In this document: positions 53,610 to 63,233 of the stretch, piece by piece
Layout: each line of letters begins with the position of its first letter
Position numbering within the stretch: the first letter of the stretch is position 1
From: an uncultured bacterium
GTDB taxonomy: Bacteria > Bacillota > Negativicutes > Acidaminococcales > Acidaminococcaceae
Reading direction: 5' to 3'
Length of the DNA stretch: 64,000 nt
Assembly: GCA_905215645.1 (NCBI GenBank)
Contig: CAJMQS010000002.1
Location: forward strand, 62,001 to 126,000
The notes under the pieces: generated by a model
Seen by the model: the letters and a program-made list of their open reading frames with translations, nothing else
What the model was told of the DNA's origin: nothing
The model's database searches: none
Made by a program: the position numbers and the translations under genes

Positions 53610-54440
53610 CTAAACCAATTTTTTCATCACCCACCGGGCTGCCAGATCATAGAGCCCTGTGGGCAGAAGGGTATGGAGTGCCAACAGCAGGTAGGCATCC
53701 TTGCCGCACAGATAGCGGGCCTGGGGCTGGGCTGCATTCACCGTCAGGAAGATGGTCTTGGCCACATCTGCCGGACTGGTAAGCCATTTTTTGTCATAGA
53801 GCCGGTGGATCCCCCGGGCAGCCTGTTCCGCCAGTCTGGCATAGGGTCCCCGCCGGGCAGAAGCCGCCAGATGATCCGCTGCGATATGGCCCCAGGGTGT
53901 CCGGACCAGACCCGGTTCCACGATGCTCACCCAGATGCCTTGGCCGGCCGTTTCCATCCGCAGGGCGTCGCTCAAGGCTTCCAGCGCATATTTGCTGGCA
54001 TGGTACCAGCCTCCGAAAGGTCCGGTCAGCCTGCCTGCAATGGAAGAGATCATGATCACCCGGCCCCGGTGCTGCCTGCGGAAAAGAGGAAGCACCATCT
54101 GGGTCAGCCGGATGGCTCCAAATACATTCACATCCAGCTGCCGCTGGGCTTCTGTAAGAGGGACATCTTCCACCGCTCCATAGGATCCGTACCCCGCATT
54201 GTTAATCAGGATATCCAGTGTCCCCTGCTGGTTCAGGATCTGCTGCAGGGCATTCTGACAGGAATATTCCTTGGTTACATCCAACACGAGAGGAATCACT
54301 CCATATTTAGATAACTCCTGGAGCTTTTCCAGCCGACGGGCAGCTCCATAGACTACGTGGCCGGTTTTGGCCAGAAGGATGGCCGTCTCCCGGCCGATTC
54401 CGCTGCTGGCTCCCGTTACCAGCACCACTTGCTGTTCCAT
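53610..54440 (-). CDS. short-chain dehydrogenase/reductase
   Basis: 276 residues of the classical SDR family: TGASSGIGRETAIL at the N terminus, NNAGYGSYGAVEDV, catalytic Ser in MISSIAG and YHASKYALEALSDAL with the Tyr-x3-Lys pair. A hydrophobic C-terminal segment (LLLALHTLLPTGLYDL) might touch the membrane. Substrate unknown. GAGGGGACGG before the ATG; 13 nt after the GNAT gene. Confidence 0.88.
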   Translation of the reverse strand: MEQQVVLVTGASSGIGRETAILLAKTGHVVYGAARRLEKLQELSKYGVIPLVLDVTKEYSCQNALQQILNQQGTLDILINNAGYGSYGAVEDVPLTEAQRQLDVNVFGAIRLTQMVLPLFRRQHRGRVIMISSIAGRLTGPFGGWYHASKYALEALSDALRMETAGQGIWVSIVEPGLVRTPWGHIAADHLAASARRGPYARLAEQAARGIHRLYDKKWLTSPADVAKTIFLTVNAAQPQARYLCGKDAYLLLALHTLLPTGLYDLAARWVMKKLV

Positions 54441-54453
54441 ACCGTCCCCTCCT

Positions 54454-55029
54454 CTACTTTTCTTTCCGTACTTCCGGATACGGCCGGATGGCCGGCTGAT
54501 CCTTTCCGTGAGGGGCCAGGTTCTTTCCCATCCAGATCATATGGTACCAGCGATTGAACTTATACCCACAGTTCTTGAAGATGCCCACCGGTTCAAATCC
54601 CAAATGGGCGTGGAACTGAGCGCTGTTGAAATCCAGGTATTCGTCCGGCTGTTCCGGGTAGCCGATACAGGCATACACATCCAAGATGCCCATTGTCCGG
54701 AGCGCTTCCAGCAGTGCATGATAAAGCTGTTTCCCCACACCCTTTTTCCGCAGGGTACGGTCCACATAGATGCTCAGTTCTGCCGACCAGTCATACGCCG
54801 GCCGCCCCACAAAAGGTCCTGCATACGCATAGCCAAGGACGCGGCCATCCTGTAACGCCACAAAATAAGGATAGCGTTCCTTCGTATGGGAAATGCGCCG
54901 ACAAAATTCTTCTACACTGGGAACCTGGTATTCAAAGGTAATCACCGTGGATTCCACATAGGGCGCATAGATGGCGCGGATGGCAGCCGCATCGCTGCAG
55001 ACAGCTTCCCGGATGATCATATCTTGCAT
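54454..55029 (-). CDS. GNAT N-acetyltransferase (phosphinothricin acetyltransferase-like)
   Basis: 191 residues resembling the PAT/YncA subgroup: IREAVCSDAAAIRAIYAPYV, FEYQVPSVEEFCRRI and the acetyl-CoA site SIYVDRTLRKKGVGKQLYHA. Members acetylate phosphinothricin, methionine sulfone or similar amino acid analogues. The protein continues ~25 residues past the usual end. GGGGGG 6 nt before the ATG. Confidence 0.87.
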   Translation of the reverse strand: MQDMIIREAVCSDAAAIRAIYAPYVESTVITFEYQVPSVEEFCRRISHTKERYPYFVALQDGRVLGYAYAGPFVGRPAYDWSAELSIYVDRTLRKKGVGKQLYHALLEALRTMGILDVYACIGYPEQPDEYLDFNSAQFHAHLGFEPVGIFKNCGYKFNRWYHMIWMGKNLAPHGKDQPAIRPYPEVRKEK

Positions 55030-55064
55030 GGGTATCCCCCCCTGTTTCTATCGTTGATGGTTTT

Positions 55065-55094
55065 ATTATAGGACATTTCCCGGACAGGGCGCAA
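55065..55094 (-). promoter_or_regulatory. promoter of the GNAT-SDR-AEC operon
   Basis: Minus strand TTGCGC (55094-55089), 18 nt, TATAAT (55070-55065), 35 nt before the GNAT start. Confidence 0.6.
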
Positions 55095-55220
55095 ATTTTT
55101 CCCATTCTAGGGCCCATTCTTGACGCAATCTCCCTCTTTGGACTGGCTTTCTTTCAAAAAATAAGTTATGATGGAAGAAAGGATACAGAAAGTTCAGGTT
55201 TCTAAGGGGAGGTCTTTGCA

Positions 55221-56051
55221 TTGATCAGTCATATCGCTGCCATTTCATTCAGTCCCACCGGCCAGACCGAAAAACTGGTCCGTTCTTTCAGCCAACAGTT
55301 GGCCCAACGCTTCGAGCAAGAAGGCGTGACCCAGTCTTTCCATTCTTTCACGCTGCCCCAGGACCAGGATGCCCTGCAGTTTTTCGGGCCCAACACCCTG
55401 GTGATTTTTGGTATGCCCACCTATGCAGGACGTATTCCCAACAAGGCCCTGCCTTTCGTACAGAAGCTGTTTTCCGGGGATTCCAAGGAGCGGACCCCGG
55501 CCGTAGCGCTGGTCACTTTTGGCAACCGGAATTATGACAGCTCTCTCACTGAACTCCGGGATGAACTGGAAAAAAAGGACTTCCGGGTGTTTGCCGCCGG
55601 TGCCTTTGCCGCGCCCCATGCCTTTGCCGCCATCGGGAAGGAACATCCCACCCAAGCGGATAAAGAAAAATTCCAGCAGCTGCTGGACCGGGTGGAAGAA
55701 CGGCTCCGGAGCGGAGAGCCTCTGGAAAGAGTGAGTATCAACGGGGATGCTCCCGTGGCTCCCTACTACATCCCCCTGGGGGAAGACGGGCAGCCTGCCA
55801 AGTTCCTGAAAGCCAAGCCTCAAACGGACCTGGACAAATGCGACCATTGCGGAAAATGCGCCGCCGTATGTCCTATGGGGTCCATCGATCCGAAAAATAC
55901 CGATGAAGTCCCCGGCATCTGCATCAAATGCCAGGCCTGCATCAAATATTGCCCCAAAGGAGCCAAGTATTTCGATGATCCCCGTTTCCTGTCCCACAAA
56001 GCCATGTTGGAAAAGAATTACCAGCGGACGGCAGAATCAGAGATATTTTAA
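55221..56051 (+). CDS. EFR1-family flavodoxin-ferredoxin fusion protein
   Basis: 276 residues. Flavodoxin-like N-terminal domain (SFSPTGQTEKLV phosphate loop, VIFGMPTYAGRIPNK, LVTFGNRNYDSSL) and two C-terminal [4Fe-4S] motifs CDHCGKCAAVCP and CIKCQACIKYCP. A low-potential electron carrier or oxidoreductase of anaerobes; partner unknown. TTG start with GGGGAGG 8 nt upstream. Confidence 0.88.
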   Translation: MISHIAAISFSPTGQTEKLVRSFSQQLAQRFEQEGVTQSFHSFTLPQDQDALQFFGPNTLVIFGMPTYAGRIPNKALPFVQKLFSGDSKERTPAVALVTFGNRNYDSSLTELRDELEKKDFRVFAAGAFAAPHAFAAIGKEHPTQADKEKFQQLLDRVEERLRSGEPLERVSINGDAPVAPYYIPLGEDGQPAKFLKAKPQTDLDKCDHCGKCAAVCPMGSIDPKNTDEVPGICIKCQACIKYCPKGAKYFDDPRFLSHKAMLEKNYQRTAESEIF

Positions 56052-56053
56052 AA

Positions 56054-56092
56054 GGAAGTGGCTGTTGCACAAAACGCGCAACAGCCACTTCC
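56054..56092. terminator. bidirectional terminator between EFR1 and nitroreductase genes
   Basis: GGAAGTGGCTGTTGC, 9-nt loop, GCAACAGCCACTTCC: 15 perfect base pairs of the GTTGC-stem family, between two converging genes. Confidence 0.8.
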
Positions 56093-56623
56093 TTACTTCA
56101 TCCAATACACCCGATGTTCCTTCCGCAGGGGAGCGATGGGGATATCTCCTTCCACATATCCCACCACGCAGTGGCCAATGCCTTCGTACTCGCCAGTGAC
56201 ACCCAGAGTCTTCAGCAGAGCCTTGCCTTCCGGCCGTTCGAATTCTTCCTTGGCCCGGTGGATCCAGCAGCTGCCCAGCCCCAGGGAATGGGCTGCCAGC
56301 ATCAGGTTCCCCATGACCAAAGAACCATCGTACACCGCTGTAGGTCTGGTCTTATCTGCCAGGACGATGAGCACCGCCGGTGCTCCATAGAAAGGATCGA
56401 AATCCGGATCCCAGCCTCCGATTTCACAGTTCAGCTTGCTCAGCCGCTTCACCATGGCCGGATTGGTGATGGCCAAGATGATGGTATCCTGAGTGCCTTT
56501 TCCGCTGGGGGCATAGAGCCCAGCCTTGATGATTTCCTTCAGGTCCGCTTCCGGCACCGGATCCGGTTTGAAGCTGCGGATGCTCCGGCGCAGCTGCATG
56601 GCTTCCAGTACTTCATTGTTCAT
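56093..56623 (-). CDS. nitroreductase-family flavoprotein
   Basis: 176 residues. Family pattern RRSIRSFKPDPVPEADLKEI for FMN binding, AGLYAPSGKGTQ, GSLVMGNLMLAAHSLGLGSC and GHCVVGYVEGDIP. NAD(P)H-dependent reduction of nitroaromatics or quinones, or a role in cofactor metabolism; substrate unknown. AAAGGAGAGG about 6 nt before the ATG 56623; the longer frame upstream is not coding. Confidence 0.9.
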   Translation of the reverse strand: MNNEVLEAMQLRRSIRSFKPDPVPEADLKEIIKAGLYAPSGKGTQDTIILAITNPAMVKRLSKLNCEIGGWDPDFDPFYGAPAVLIVLADKTRPTAVYDGSLVMGNLMLAAHSLGLGSCWIHRAKEEFERPEGKALLKTLGVTGEYEGIGHCVVGYVEGDIPIAPLRKEHRVYWMK

Positions 56624-56801
56624 GATATCCTCTCCTTTACTGATCTGTTCTGCTGTCATGATACCATACCTATTGTTCCTTGGCGCCTTTCTTCCCGAAA
56701 AGTTCAAAACTTTTTCCTTTGACAATCTTCTCTGAATGTGACATGCTAAGAAGATAGGATAGGGAACAAACAGATGTTGATCTGAAAAGGAGGCAATTTT
56801 T

Positions 56802-57713
56802 ATGGCATTGTTAGCAAAAATCCGTGCGGCTGGTCTCTCCCTGCTGCTGGTCCTGTCCGCCGGTTCTCTGGTCCAGGCGGCTGCCCCGGTGGACAAAGCC
56901 GTGGTGAAGGATATGGTCCGCTCTCAGAGCATCATGGCCAAAGAAAAATATGTCCAATATGAGATGAAGGGCACCCTGTTCAGCCCCATCGGGGTAGGGA
57001 ACCTGATCCTCACCGGAAATGCGGTGGAAGAAACGGACAAAAAATCCACCCGGATGGAAAAACTCAGCGGCGATCTCCATGGGTCCGGAGAACTGACTCT
57101 GCTCACCGGCCAGCAGACCATGAGCCAGCCCATCGATGCTTATTTCTTTGCAGAAAAGGGCCAGCTGACCCAGTACGTCAACAGCGGCAAAGGCTGGGCC
57201 AAGGCAGTCCGTCCCTACACCCTGCCTCTGCTGCCCAACCCGGACAGCAAAAAAGCTGAAAAGGAACTGCTGACGTACCTGTCTTCCGCTAAGGTGGCCA
57301 AGGACACCAGCCGGGAAAAGACCCTGGAAATCACCCTGGATGGCCAGAAGCTGGCCAACAAAATGGCCCAGGATCCGGAATTCAAAAAGCAGAAGGATGC
57401 CGAACGGATCCAAGCCCTGGTGGCCCAGGTGAAGGACGTCCCCTACACGGTGGTATTGGATAAAAAGACCTACCGGGTGAAACGACTGGGCATGGATCTG
57501 ACTCCAGTGCTCCAGACCACCGGCGGCTACTTCCTGGATGCTGCTGCCAAGGCCAAGAAGATCACGCCGGAACAGCAGCAGATGTTCACCAGTCTGCTGG
57601 GCAGTTCCACCCTGGTGTTCGCCTTCCAGTTCGACTACCAGCAAGGCAAAGAAGTGACCCTGCCGGCGGCGGTGGAAAAGGCAGCAGCTGACAGTCAGAA
57701 GTCGGAAGCCTGA
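56802..57713 (+). CDS. secreted protein of unknown function
   Basis: 303 residues with a signal peptide (RAAGLSLLLVLSAGSLVQAA, cleavage near 26). The mature part alternates short strands and lysine-rich helices (MKGTLFSPIGVGNLILTGNA, QPIDAYFFAEKGQLTQYVN) and looks like a lipid- or ligand-binding periplasmic fold similar to LolA/LppX-type or DUF6612-type proteins; the match is weak. No lipobox cysteine. AAAGGAGG 7 nt before the ATG. The last few residues (DSQKSEA) come from a GACAGTCAGAAGTCGG repeat. Confidence 0.65.
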   Translation: MALLAKIRAAGLSLLLVLSAGSLVQAAAPVDKAVVKDMVRSQSIMAKEKYVQYEMKGTLFSPIGVGNLILTGNAVEETDKKSTRMEKLSGDLHGSGELTLLTGQQTMSQPIDAYFFAEKGQLTQYVNSGKGWAKAVRPYTLPLLPNPDSKKAEKELLTYLSSAKVAKDTSREKTLEITLDGQKLANKMAQDPEFKKQKDAERIQALVAQVKDVPYTVVLDKKTYRVKRLGMDLTPVLQTTGGYFLDAAAKAKKITPEQQQMFTSLLGSSTLVFAFQFDYQQGKEVTLPAAVEKAAADSQKSEA

Positions 57714-57732
57714 AGTCGGGAGCCTTAAGATA

Positions 57733-57772
57733 GGGGCTGTGAAAAAATGAGAAATCATTTTTTCACAGCCCC
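57733..57772. terminator. perfect 18-bp stem terminator, bidirectional
   Basis: GGGGCTGTGAAAAAATGA-GAAA-TCATTTTTTCACAGCCCC lies between the secreted protein gene and convergent niaR. Confidence 0.85.
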
Positions 57773-57777
57773 TTCTT

Positions 57778-58290
57778 TCATCCCACCAGTACCCCCAGCT
57801 TTTCCAGGGCCTTGTGGATGGCTTCCATCTCTTCTTCTGTTTCGGTTTCCACCAGATGGGTGTGGACCCCATTGGACATGCTGGACAAAAGAGGCGCCTT
57901 CGTCTTCTTCATCCGCTGGATATAGAGCTGCACATCCCGCCGGGATTTCAGATTCAGTTCTCCCTCCATGAAACCATATACCTCATGTTCCACCACCACA
58001 TTGTGGACAATCCCCCCGTTGTCCACAATGGCATCGAGCTCCGCCTCCACCAGCTCTGGACCATGTTTGCACAGGAAAGATTCCTGACATCCGTGTTTAT
58101 GGAAAGCGTGGAGCTGGTAGCCCCGGGGTGTGGATATGACCGGCGTCCCGCTGGCCCGCAGCAGTGCGATATCTCCTACGATGATCTGTCGGCTGACCTG
58201 ACAGACCCTGGCCATCTCCGTTCCCGTAACCGGTTTGGACGCTTGCTGCAGCATTTTTAGGATCGTATCTCTGCGTTCTTTGTTTTCCAT
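57778..58290 (-). CDS. niaR: niacin-responsive repressor NiaR (HTH-3H)
   Basis: 170 residues: N-terminal HTH_11 domain (MENKERRDTILKMLQQASKP, VTGTEMARVCQVSRQIIVGD) and a C-terminal 3H domain with conserved histidines (DNGGIVHNVVVEHEVYG, SNGVHTHLVE). Represses NAD salvage and niacin uptake genes in Firmicutes. No niacin transporter is adjacent; the divergent MATE pump is the only neighbour. ATG 58290 with GGGGGG 6 nt upstream. Confidence 0.9.
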   Translation of the reverse strand: MENKERRDTILKMLQQASKPVTGTEMARVCQVSRQIIVGDIALLRASGTPVISTPRGYQLHAFHKHGCQESFLCKHGPELVEAELDAIVDNGGIVHNVVVEHEVYGFMEGELNLKSRRDVQLYIQRMKKTKAPLLSSMSNGVHTHLVETETEEEMEAIHKALEKLGVLVG

Positions 58291-58463
58291 ATGCAACCCC
58301 CCTGACGTATACATCTTCCGTTGACTGCTATCCATTATAAATGAATTTTTCTAAAAATTCCACATTTCCCGACTTTTTCTTTCTCTCTTGTAATGACCAT
58401 GCCCCTATGTTAGCATAAAGAAATAAAAAATCCTATGGCAAATTCACAGGGAGGTACTGTTTT

Positions 58464-59798
58464 GTGATGCAGGAATATAAAAGCAGATGGTCGGTTTTCG
58501 CCATGTCTCTTCCAATCTTTATCGAAATCGGTCTCCAGATGATGGTCCCCAACATGGACCAGTTCATGCTCAGCCATTATTCCCAAGATGCGGTGGCAGC
58601 TGTGGGAAACGACAATATGATCGTGAATATGATCATCCTGACCCTGTCCGTCCTTTCCCAGGCGGCCACCATCCTGATTGCCCATTACCGAGGTGCGGGA
58701 GATATGGGAAAAGCCAGCCAGGTCTGTTCTGTTTCCCTGGGCCTGAATCTTGGCCTGGGAGCCTTGATCAGCCTGGTACTGTTCTGTTTTCCTGGCCTCT
58801 TCCTAGGGATCTTAGGTGTCCCGGGAGAGATTTGGACTGAGGCCCAGCTGTACTTGCGCTGGATTGGGCTTTTTGTCATCGTGCAAAGCGCGTATATGGC
58901 TTTCATCGCCTTTCTCCGCGGCTTCGGCCTGCTCCGGGAAACCATGCTCTGCTCCACCATCATGAACCTGCTGAACATCGGGGGAAACATGATCCTGATC
59001 CACGGCCTGGGGCCCATCCCCTCCCTGGGAGTGGCCGGAGTATGCATTTCCACCAATACAGCTAAGACCCTGGGACTGCTGCTGGTGGTACACATTCTCC
59101 ACAAAAAGACCCCCCTGCGACTTTCTTTCGCCCATCTCCGCCCGTTTCCCCGCAAGACCCTGGGCAAACTGCTGTACCTGGGCATCCCTTCCGCCGGGGA
59201 AACCTTTTCCTACCAGCTGTCCCAGACCACCATCATGACCTTCGTGAACCTGTTCGGCATTGCCGTGATCACCACCAAAGTCTACGCCTATATCATCGCC
59301 ATGATCAGCTACCTCTATTCCCAGGCCCTGGCCATGGCCACCCAGATCCTGGTCAGCTATTTCAAAGGAGCGGACAATAACGGAGAGGTGGACAAACGGG
59401 TCAAATTCACCATCCTGATTTCCATGCTCCTTTCCGGCAGCCTGGCCGTCCTGGTCTACACCCACAGCGATGCTGTCTTCTCTCTCTTTACGGAGGATCC
59501 GGAAGTCCATGCCCTGGGCAAGATGATCCTTTTCGTAGATATCTTCCTGGAAATCGGCCGGGCTGTGAATATGTGCATGGTCATGGCCCTGAATGCAGCT
59601 GGAGATGTGAAAGCGCCCATTACTATCGGGATCATTTTCATGTGGTGCGTTTCGGTCCTGGGCAGCTGGTATTTCGGCGTCCATCTGCTTTGGGGCCTAG
59701 TGGGCATCTGGATTGCCATGGCTATGGATGAATGCGGCCGCGGTCTGGTGTTCTTCTGGCGCTGGCATCAGGGAATCTGGCGGAAAGCCCTGATTTGA
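58464..59798 (+). CDS. MATE-family transporter
   Basis: 444 residues, twelve membrane helices, MATE pattern (MMVPNMDQFMLSHYSQDAVA near 28 and GVAGVCISTNTAKTLGLLL near 190). It is not a close copy of the MATE protein at 22.5-23.9 kb. Start is GTG 58464 or ATG 58467, both after GGGAGG. Divergent from niaR, so niacin-related control is possible but no operator could be identified. Confidence 0.87.
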   Translation: MMQEYKSRWSVFAMSLPIFIEIGLQMMVPNMDQFMLSHYSQDAVAAVGNDNMIVNMIILTLSVLSQAATILIAHYRGAGDMGKASQVCSVSLGLNLGLGALISLVLFCFPGLFLGILGVPGEIWTEAQLYLRWIGLFVIVQSAYMAFIAFLRGFGLLRETMLCSTIMNLLNIGGNMILIHGLGPIPSLGVAGVCISTNTAKTLGLLLVVHILHKKTPLRLSFAHLRPFPRKTLGKLLYLGIPSAGETFSYQLSQTTIMTFVNLFGIAVITTKVYAYIIAMISYLYSQALAMATQILVSYFKGADNNGEVDKRVKFTILISMLLSGSLAVLVYTHSDAVFSLFTEDPEVHALGKMILFVDIFLEIGRAVNMCMVMALNAAGDVKAPITIGIIFMWCVSVLGSWYFGVHLLWGLVGIWIAMAMDECGRGLVFFWRWHQGIWRKALI

Positions 59799-59836
59799 TC
59801 CTGCCCCATCTCCTGCTGCGCCTTATCCCATACAGA

Positions 59837-59865
59837 AAACCCCGGACAGTCCATGTCCGGGGTTT
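59837..59865. terminator. terminator between the MATE gene and gdhA
   Basis: AAACCCCGGACA, 5-nt loop, TGTCCGGGGTTT; read on the minus strand it is followed by TTTTCTG. Serves convergent genes. Confidence 0.8.
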
Positions 59866-59907
59866 CTGCTGTGCCGTCTGGGCACAGGTTCCGTTTGTAG
59901 GGTTCTA

Positions 59908-61146
59908 TTAGATAATGCCTCTCAGTTTCAGGGGTTCTGCCAGCGCATTCAGAGCTACGATGTAAGCACCTACCCGCATGGTGGTGTTGTATTTCTTGGC
60001 TGCATCATACACATTCGCGAAGGCCTTGACCATCATTTGTTCCTGTCTGTCGATGACTTCTTCTTCCGTCCAGAAGTATCTGTACAGGTTCTGTACCCAT
60101 TCAAAGTAGGATACGGTTACGCCGCCGCCGTTGGCCAGCACATCGGGAACCACAGGGATGCCTCTCTTTTCCAGGATGGCATCTGCATCTGCGTCCGTCG
60201 GACCGTTGGCTGCTTCCACGATCATCTTTGCTTTGATCTTGTCAGCGTTCTTGCCAGTGATCTGCAGTTCCAGAGCAGCAGGGATCAGCACGGTGACATC
60301 CTGTTCCAGCACTTCTTCGTTGCTGATGGCTTTTGCGCCAGGATAGCCTTTGATCACGCCGCCGTTGTTCTGGGCATATTCTTCCACTTTATACGGATCG
60401 AAGCCATTGGGATCATAGATACCGCCGCTGATATCGCTCAGGGCTACAATCTTCAGGCCTTTGTCAGCCGCACATTTGGCGGTCCAGGAACCTACGTTGC
60501 CGAAGCCTTGGATAGCCAGGGTAGCATCTTCCGGTTTGATGCCTTCTCTCTTCAGCAGTTCCAGAGCAGCCGTTACGACGCCCCGGCCCGTTGCAGAAGT
60601 CCGTCCCAGAGACCCGCCCATGCTGACGGCTTTTCCGGTGATGAAACCAGGAGTATACTGGCAGTTGATCTTGGAGAATTCGTCCAGCATCCAAGCCATG
60701 ATCTGGGCATTGGTGTTCACGTCCGGAGCAGGGATGTCTTTCTTTTCCCCAATGATCGGAGCAATCCGGTCAATGTAACCACGAGTGATTCTTTCCAGTT
60801 CACCCTTGGAGACTTTCCGAGGATCTACGATGATGCCGCCCTTGCCGCCGCCGTAAGGCAGTCCAGCGATGGCGCATTTCGTGGTCATCCAGAAACCCAG
60901 GGTCTTTACTTCGTCCATGGAAACGTTCTGATGATACCGCACGCCGCCCTTCACAGGCCCCAGTACCGTGCTGTTCTGGGAACGGTAGCCGGTGAATACT
61001 TCTACATGGCCGTCATCCATCTTTACAGGGATGCTGACTTCCAGAGTACGTTCAGGTTGGGAGATAACAGCCTCAGCGTTGGGATCCAGATTAATCAGTT
61101 TGCTTGCTTTTTCCATAGGGATTTTTGCCATTTCAAACAGACTCAT
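59908..61146 (-). CDS. gdhA: glutamate dehydrogenase
   Basis: 412 residues of the Glu/Leu/Phe/Val dehydrogenase family: GGVRYHQNVSMDEVKTLG, catalytic lysine region GLPYGGGKGGIIVDP, PAPDVNTNAQIMAWM and the Rossmann motif IQGFGNVGSWTAK. The length and acid residue after the second nucleotide strand (VALSD) fit an NAD-linked catabolic enzyme. It opens glutamate fermentation by giving 2-oxoglutarate, the entry to the hydroxyglutarate pathway known in Acidaminococcus. AGGAGG ribosome site and codon choice suggest very high expression. Confidence 0.94.
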   Translation of the reverse strand: MSLFEMAKIPMEKASKLINLDPNAEAVISQPERTLEVSIPVKMDDGHVEVFTGYRSQNSTVLGPVKGGVRYHQNVSMDEVKTLGFWMTTKCAIAGLPYGGGKGGIIVDPRKVSKGELERITRGYIDRIAPIIGEKKDIPAPDVNTNAQIMAWMLDEFSKINCQYTPGFITGKAVSMGGSLGRTSATGRGVVTAALELLKREGIKPEDATLAIQGFGNVGSWTAKCAADKGLKIVALSDISGGIYDPNGFDPYKVEEYAQNNGGVIKGYPGAKAISNEEVLEQDVTVLIPAALELQITGKNADKIKAKMIVEAANGPTDADADAILEKRGIPVVPDVLANGGGVTVSYFEWVQNLYRYFWTEEEVIDRQEQMMVKAFANVYDAAKKYNTTMRVGAYIVALNALAEPLKLRGII

Positions 61147-61202
61147 TTGTAACGCCTCCTAAAATTGTATCTATTGAACCCTTACAAAACCCTTACGATT
61201 GC

Positions 61203-61211
61203 ATTATAGCA
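61203..61211 (-). promoter_or_regulatory. extended -10 promoter of gdhA
   Basis: Minus strand TGCTATAAT: consensus -10 with the TGn extension; no good -35 at the usual distance. Gives a ~50-nt leader. Confidence 0.65.
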
Positions 61212-61352
61212 CGATTCAGAAATAACTGTTTATTTTTTTGTATTTTGTATACAATTAATCAAGTGCGGCTTTCCTTGCATTTTTTGTGGAATTTCGTTAT
61301 GATTGGAACAAACAGCAGTTTGATTTTCTTTCCAAAGGAGGTATTTTCCTGT

Positions 61353-63200
61353 ATGGACAAGATTGCAGTCCTAAAAAAGTATTTTGGATACACTTCTTTC
61401 CGTCCGGGACAGGAGGTCCTGATCGATGCCCTGCTCCAGGGCCGGGATGTACTGGGGATCATGCCCACCGGGGCCGGCAAATCTCTCTGCTACCAGGTCC
61501 CGGCCCTGCTTTTTCCTGGGATCACCCTGGTCATCTCGCCGCTGATCTCTCTGATGCAGGATCAGGTCCAGGCACTGGAAACGGCTGGGATCAAAGCAGC
61601 CTACATCAACAGCGCTCTTTCCGGCCGGGAATTCTATACCACCCTGGAACAAGCCCGTGCCGGAGCCTATAAGATGATCTATGTAGCACCTGAGCGATTG
61701 GAAACCGAGCTGTTCCGGGATTTTGCCAAAGAGGCGGATATCTCCATGGTGGCCGTGGACGAAGCCCATTGCATCTCTCAGTGGGGGCAGGACTTCCGTC
61801 CCAGTTACACCCGGATCCTGGATTTCCTGGAATTCCTTCCGGAGCGCCCCGTGGTAGGCGCTTTTACAGCCACTGCTACGGAACAGGTACGGGATGACAT
61901 CCTGCAAAGCCTGGAGCTGCATCATCCCCGGATCCTTGTCACTGGATTCGACCGGGCCAATCTGTATTTCGGCGTGGAACATTCTCAGGATAAGGATGCC
62001 TGGGTCTTCCGGTATCTGAAGGACCATCCGGAGGACAGCGGCATCATCTACTGTTCTACTCGGAAAAATGTAGACAGCCTATATGACAGCCTGCGTGGCA
62101 AAGGGATCCCTGCAGCCCGGTATCATGCTGGCATGAGCCAGGAAGAACGGCAGAAAGCCCAGGAGGATTTCCAGTACGACCGGGCCCAGGTCATCATCGC
62201 CACCAACGCCTTCGGCATGGGGATCGACAAATCCAACGTCCGCTATGTGCTCCACTACAACATGCCCTCCTGCCTGGAAAACTATTATCAGGAAGCCGGA
62301 CGGGCCGGCCGTGACGGAGAACCATCCCAATGCATCCTGCTGTTTTCTCCCCAGGATGTGGTCATCCAGCGCTTCCTGCTGGAACACAAAGAATCCAGCG
62401 AAGTCTTGGAAGAAGTGGAAGAAGCCAATCTCCGGAAGCTCTACGCCATGGAACATTATTGCCAGACCACCAGCTGTCTGCGCCAGACCCTTCTCCATTA
62501 TTTTGGAGAAGCCGCTCCCGCCCGCTGCAATCACTGTTCCACCTGCAATGGAGAATACGATGAAATCGACATGACGGAAGAAACCAAGAAAATCGTCAAA
62601 TGCATCCACGAAGCCCGGCGTCCTTACGGGATCACCCTGATTGCCAATACCCTGGCAGGAAGCCGCTCCACCCGGGTGGAGGAAACGGGCCTTGCCCGGC
62701 TGCGGATGTTCGGTTCCCTCCACCAGTATTCCCTGAAAGAAATCAAAGAAATGATCCAGAACCTGCTGGACCAAGGCTATCTGCTGATTACCCGGGACAG
62801 ATACCCGGTGCTGAAGATTGCAAAAAAAATCTGGGAGCTCCAGGATGCCTCCATCCGGGTGCTGCTCCGGAAGGAAGTGAGCTCCCTGCCTGATGGCAAA
62901 CCCGGACGGAAAAAGAAGAAAGTCCTTCCGGAGCTGGAACTGCCGGAAGGCTTCACCCAGGAAATGGGTGCTGAACTGTTCGGCCGGCTCAAAGCCCTGC
63001 GGAAACAGCTGGCAGAAAAGGCCATGGTGCCGCCCTTTGTGGTGTTCGGGGACCGGACCCTCCATGAGATGTGCCGTCGGCTTCCCCGGACCCATGAGGA
63101 ATTCCTCCAGGTCACCGGGGTAGGACAGCATAAGGATGAAAAATACGGAGATGTCTTTCTGGAAGCCATCAACGGATTCTGCAGAGAAAAAGAGGTGTGA
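61353..63200 (+). CDS. recQ: ATP-dependent DNA helicase RecQ
   Basis: 3'-5' helicase, 615 residues. Helicase motifs MPTGAGKSLCYQVPAL, VDEAHCISQWGQDFRPSY, FTATAT, and YYQEAGRAGRDGEPSQ; the RQC zinc site C-x...CNHCSTC follows, and a C-terminal HRDC domain (LRKQLAEKAMVPPFVVFGD) ends the protein. ATG 61353 with AAAGGAGG 11 nt upstream. Confidence 0.95.
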   Translation: MDKIAVLKKYFGYTSFRPGQEVLIDALLQGRDVLGIMPTGAGKSLCYQVPALLFPGITLVISPLISLMQDQVQALETAGIKAAYINSALSGREFYTTLEQARAGAYKMIYVAPERLETELFRDFAKEADISMVAVDEAHCISQWGQDFRPSYTRILDFLEFLPERPVVGAFTATATEQVRDDILQSLELHHPRILVTGFDRANLYFGVEHSQDKDAWVFRYLKDHPEDSGIIYCSTRKNVDSLYDSLRGKGIPAARYHAGMSQEERQKAQEDFQYDRAQVIIATNAFGMGIDKSNVRYVLHYNMPSCLENYYQEAGRAGRDGEPSQCILLFSPQDVVIQRFLLEHKESSEVLEEVEEANLRKLYAMEHYCQTTSCLRQTLLHYFGEAAPARCNHCSTCNGEYDEIDMTEETKKIVKCIHEARRPYGITLIANTLAGSRSTRVEETGLARLRMFGSLHQYSLKEIKEMIQNLLDQGYLLITRDRYPVLKIAKKIWELQDASIRVLLRKEVSSLPDGKPGRKKKKVLPELELPEGFTQEMGAELFGRLKALRKQLAEKAMVPPFVVFGDRTLHEMCRRLPRTHEEFLQVTGVGQHKDEKYGDVFLEAINGFCREKEV

Positions 63201-63233
63201 GACAACCCATAGGTTGTTCCACACCTCTTTTTT
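63187..63233. terminator. bidirectional terminator after recQ
   Basis: AAAAGAGGTGTG...ACAACC-CATA-GGTTGT...CACACCTCTTTTTT; it overlaps the recQ stop codon and reaches the stop of the convergent HD-domain gene. Confidence 0.8.
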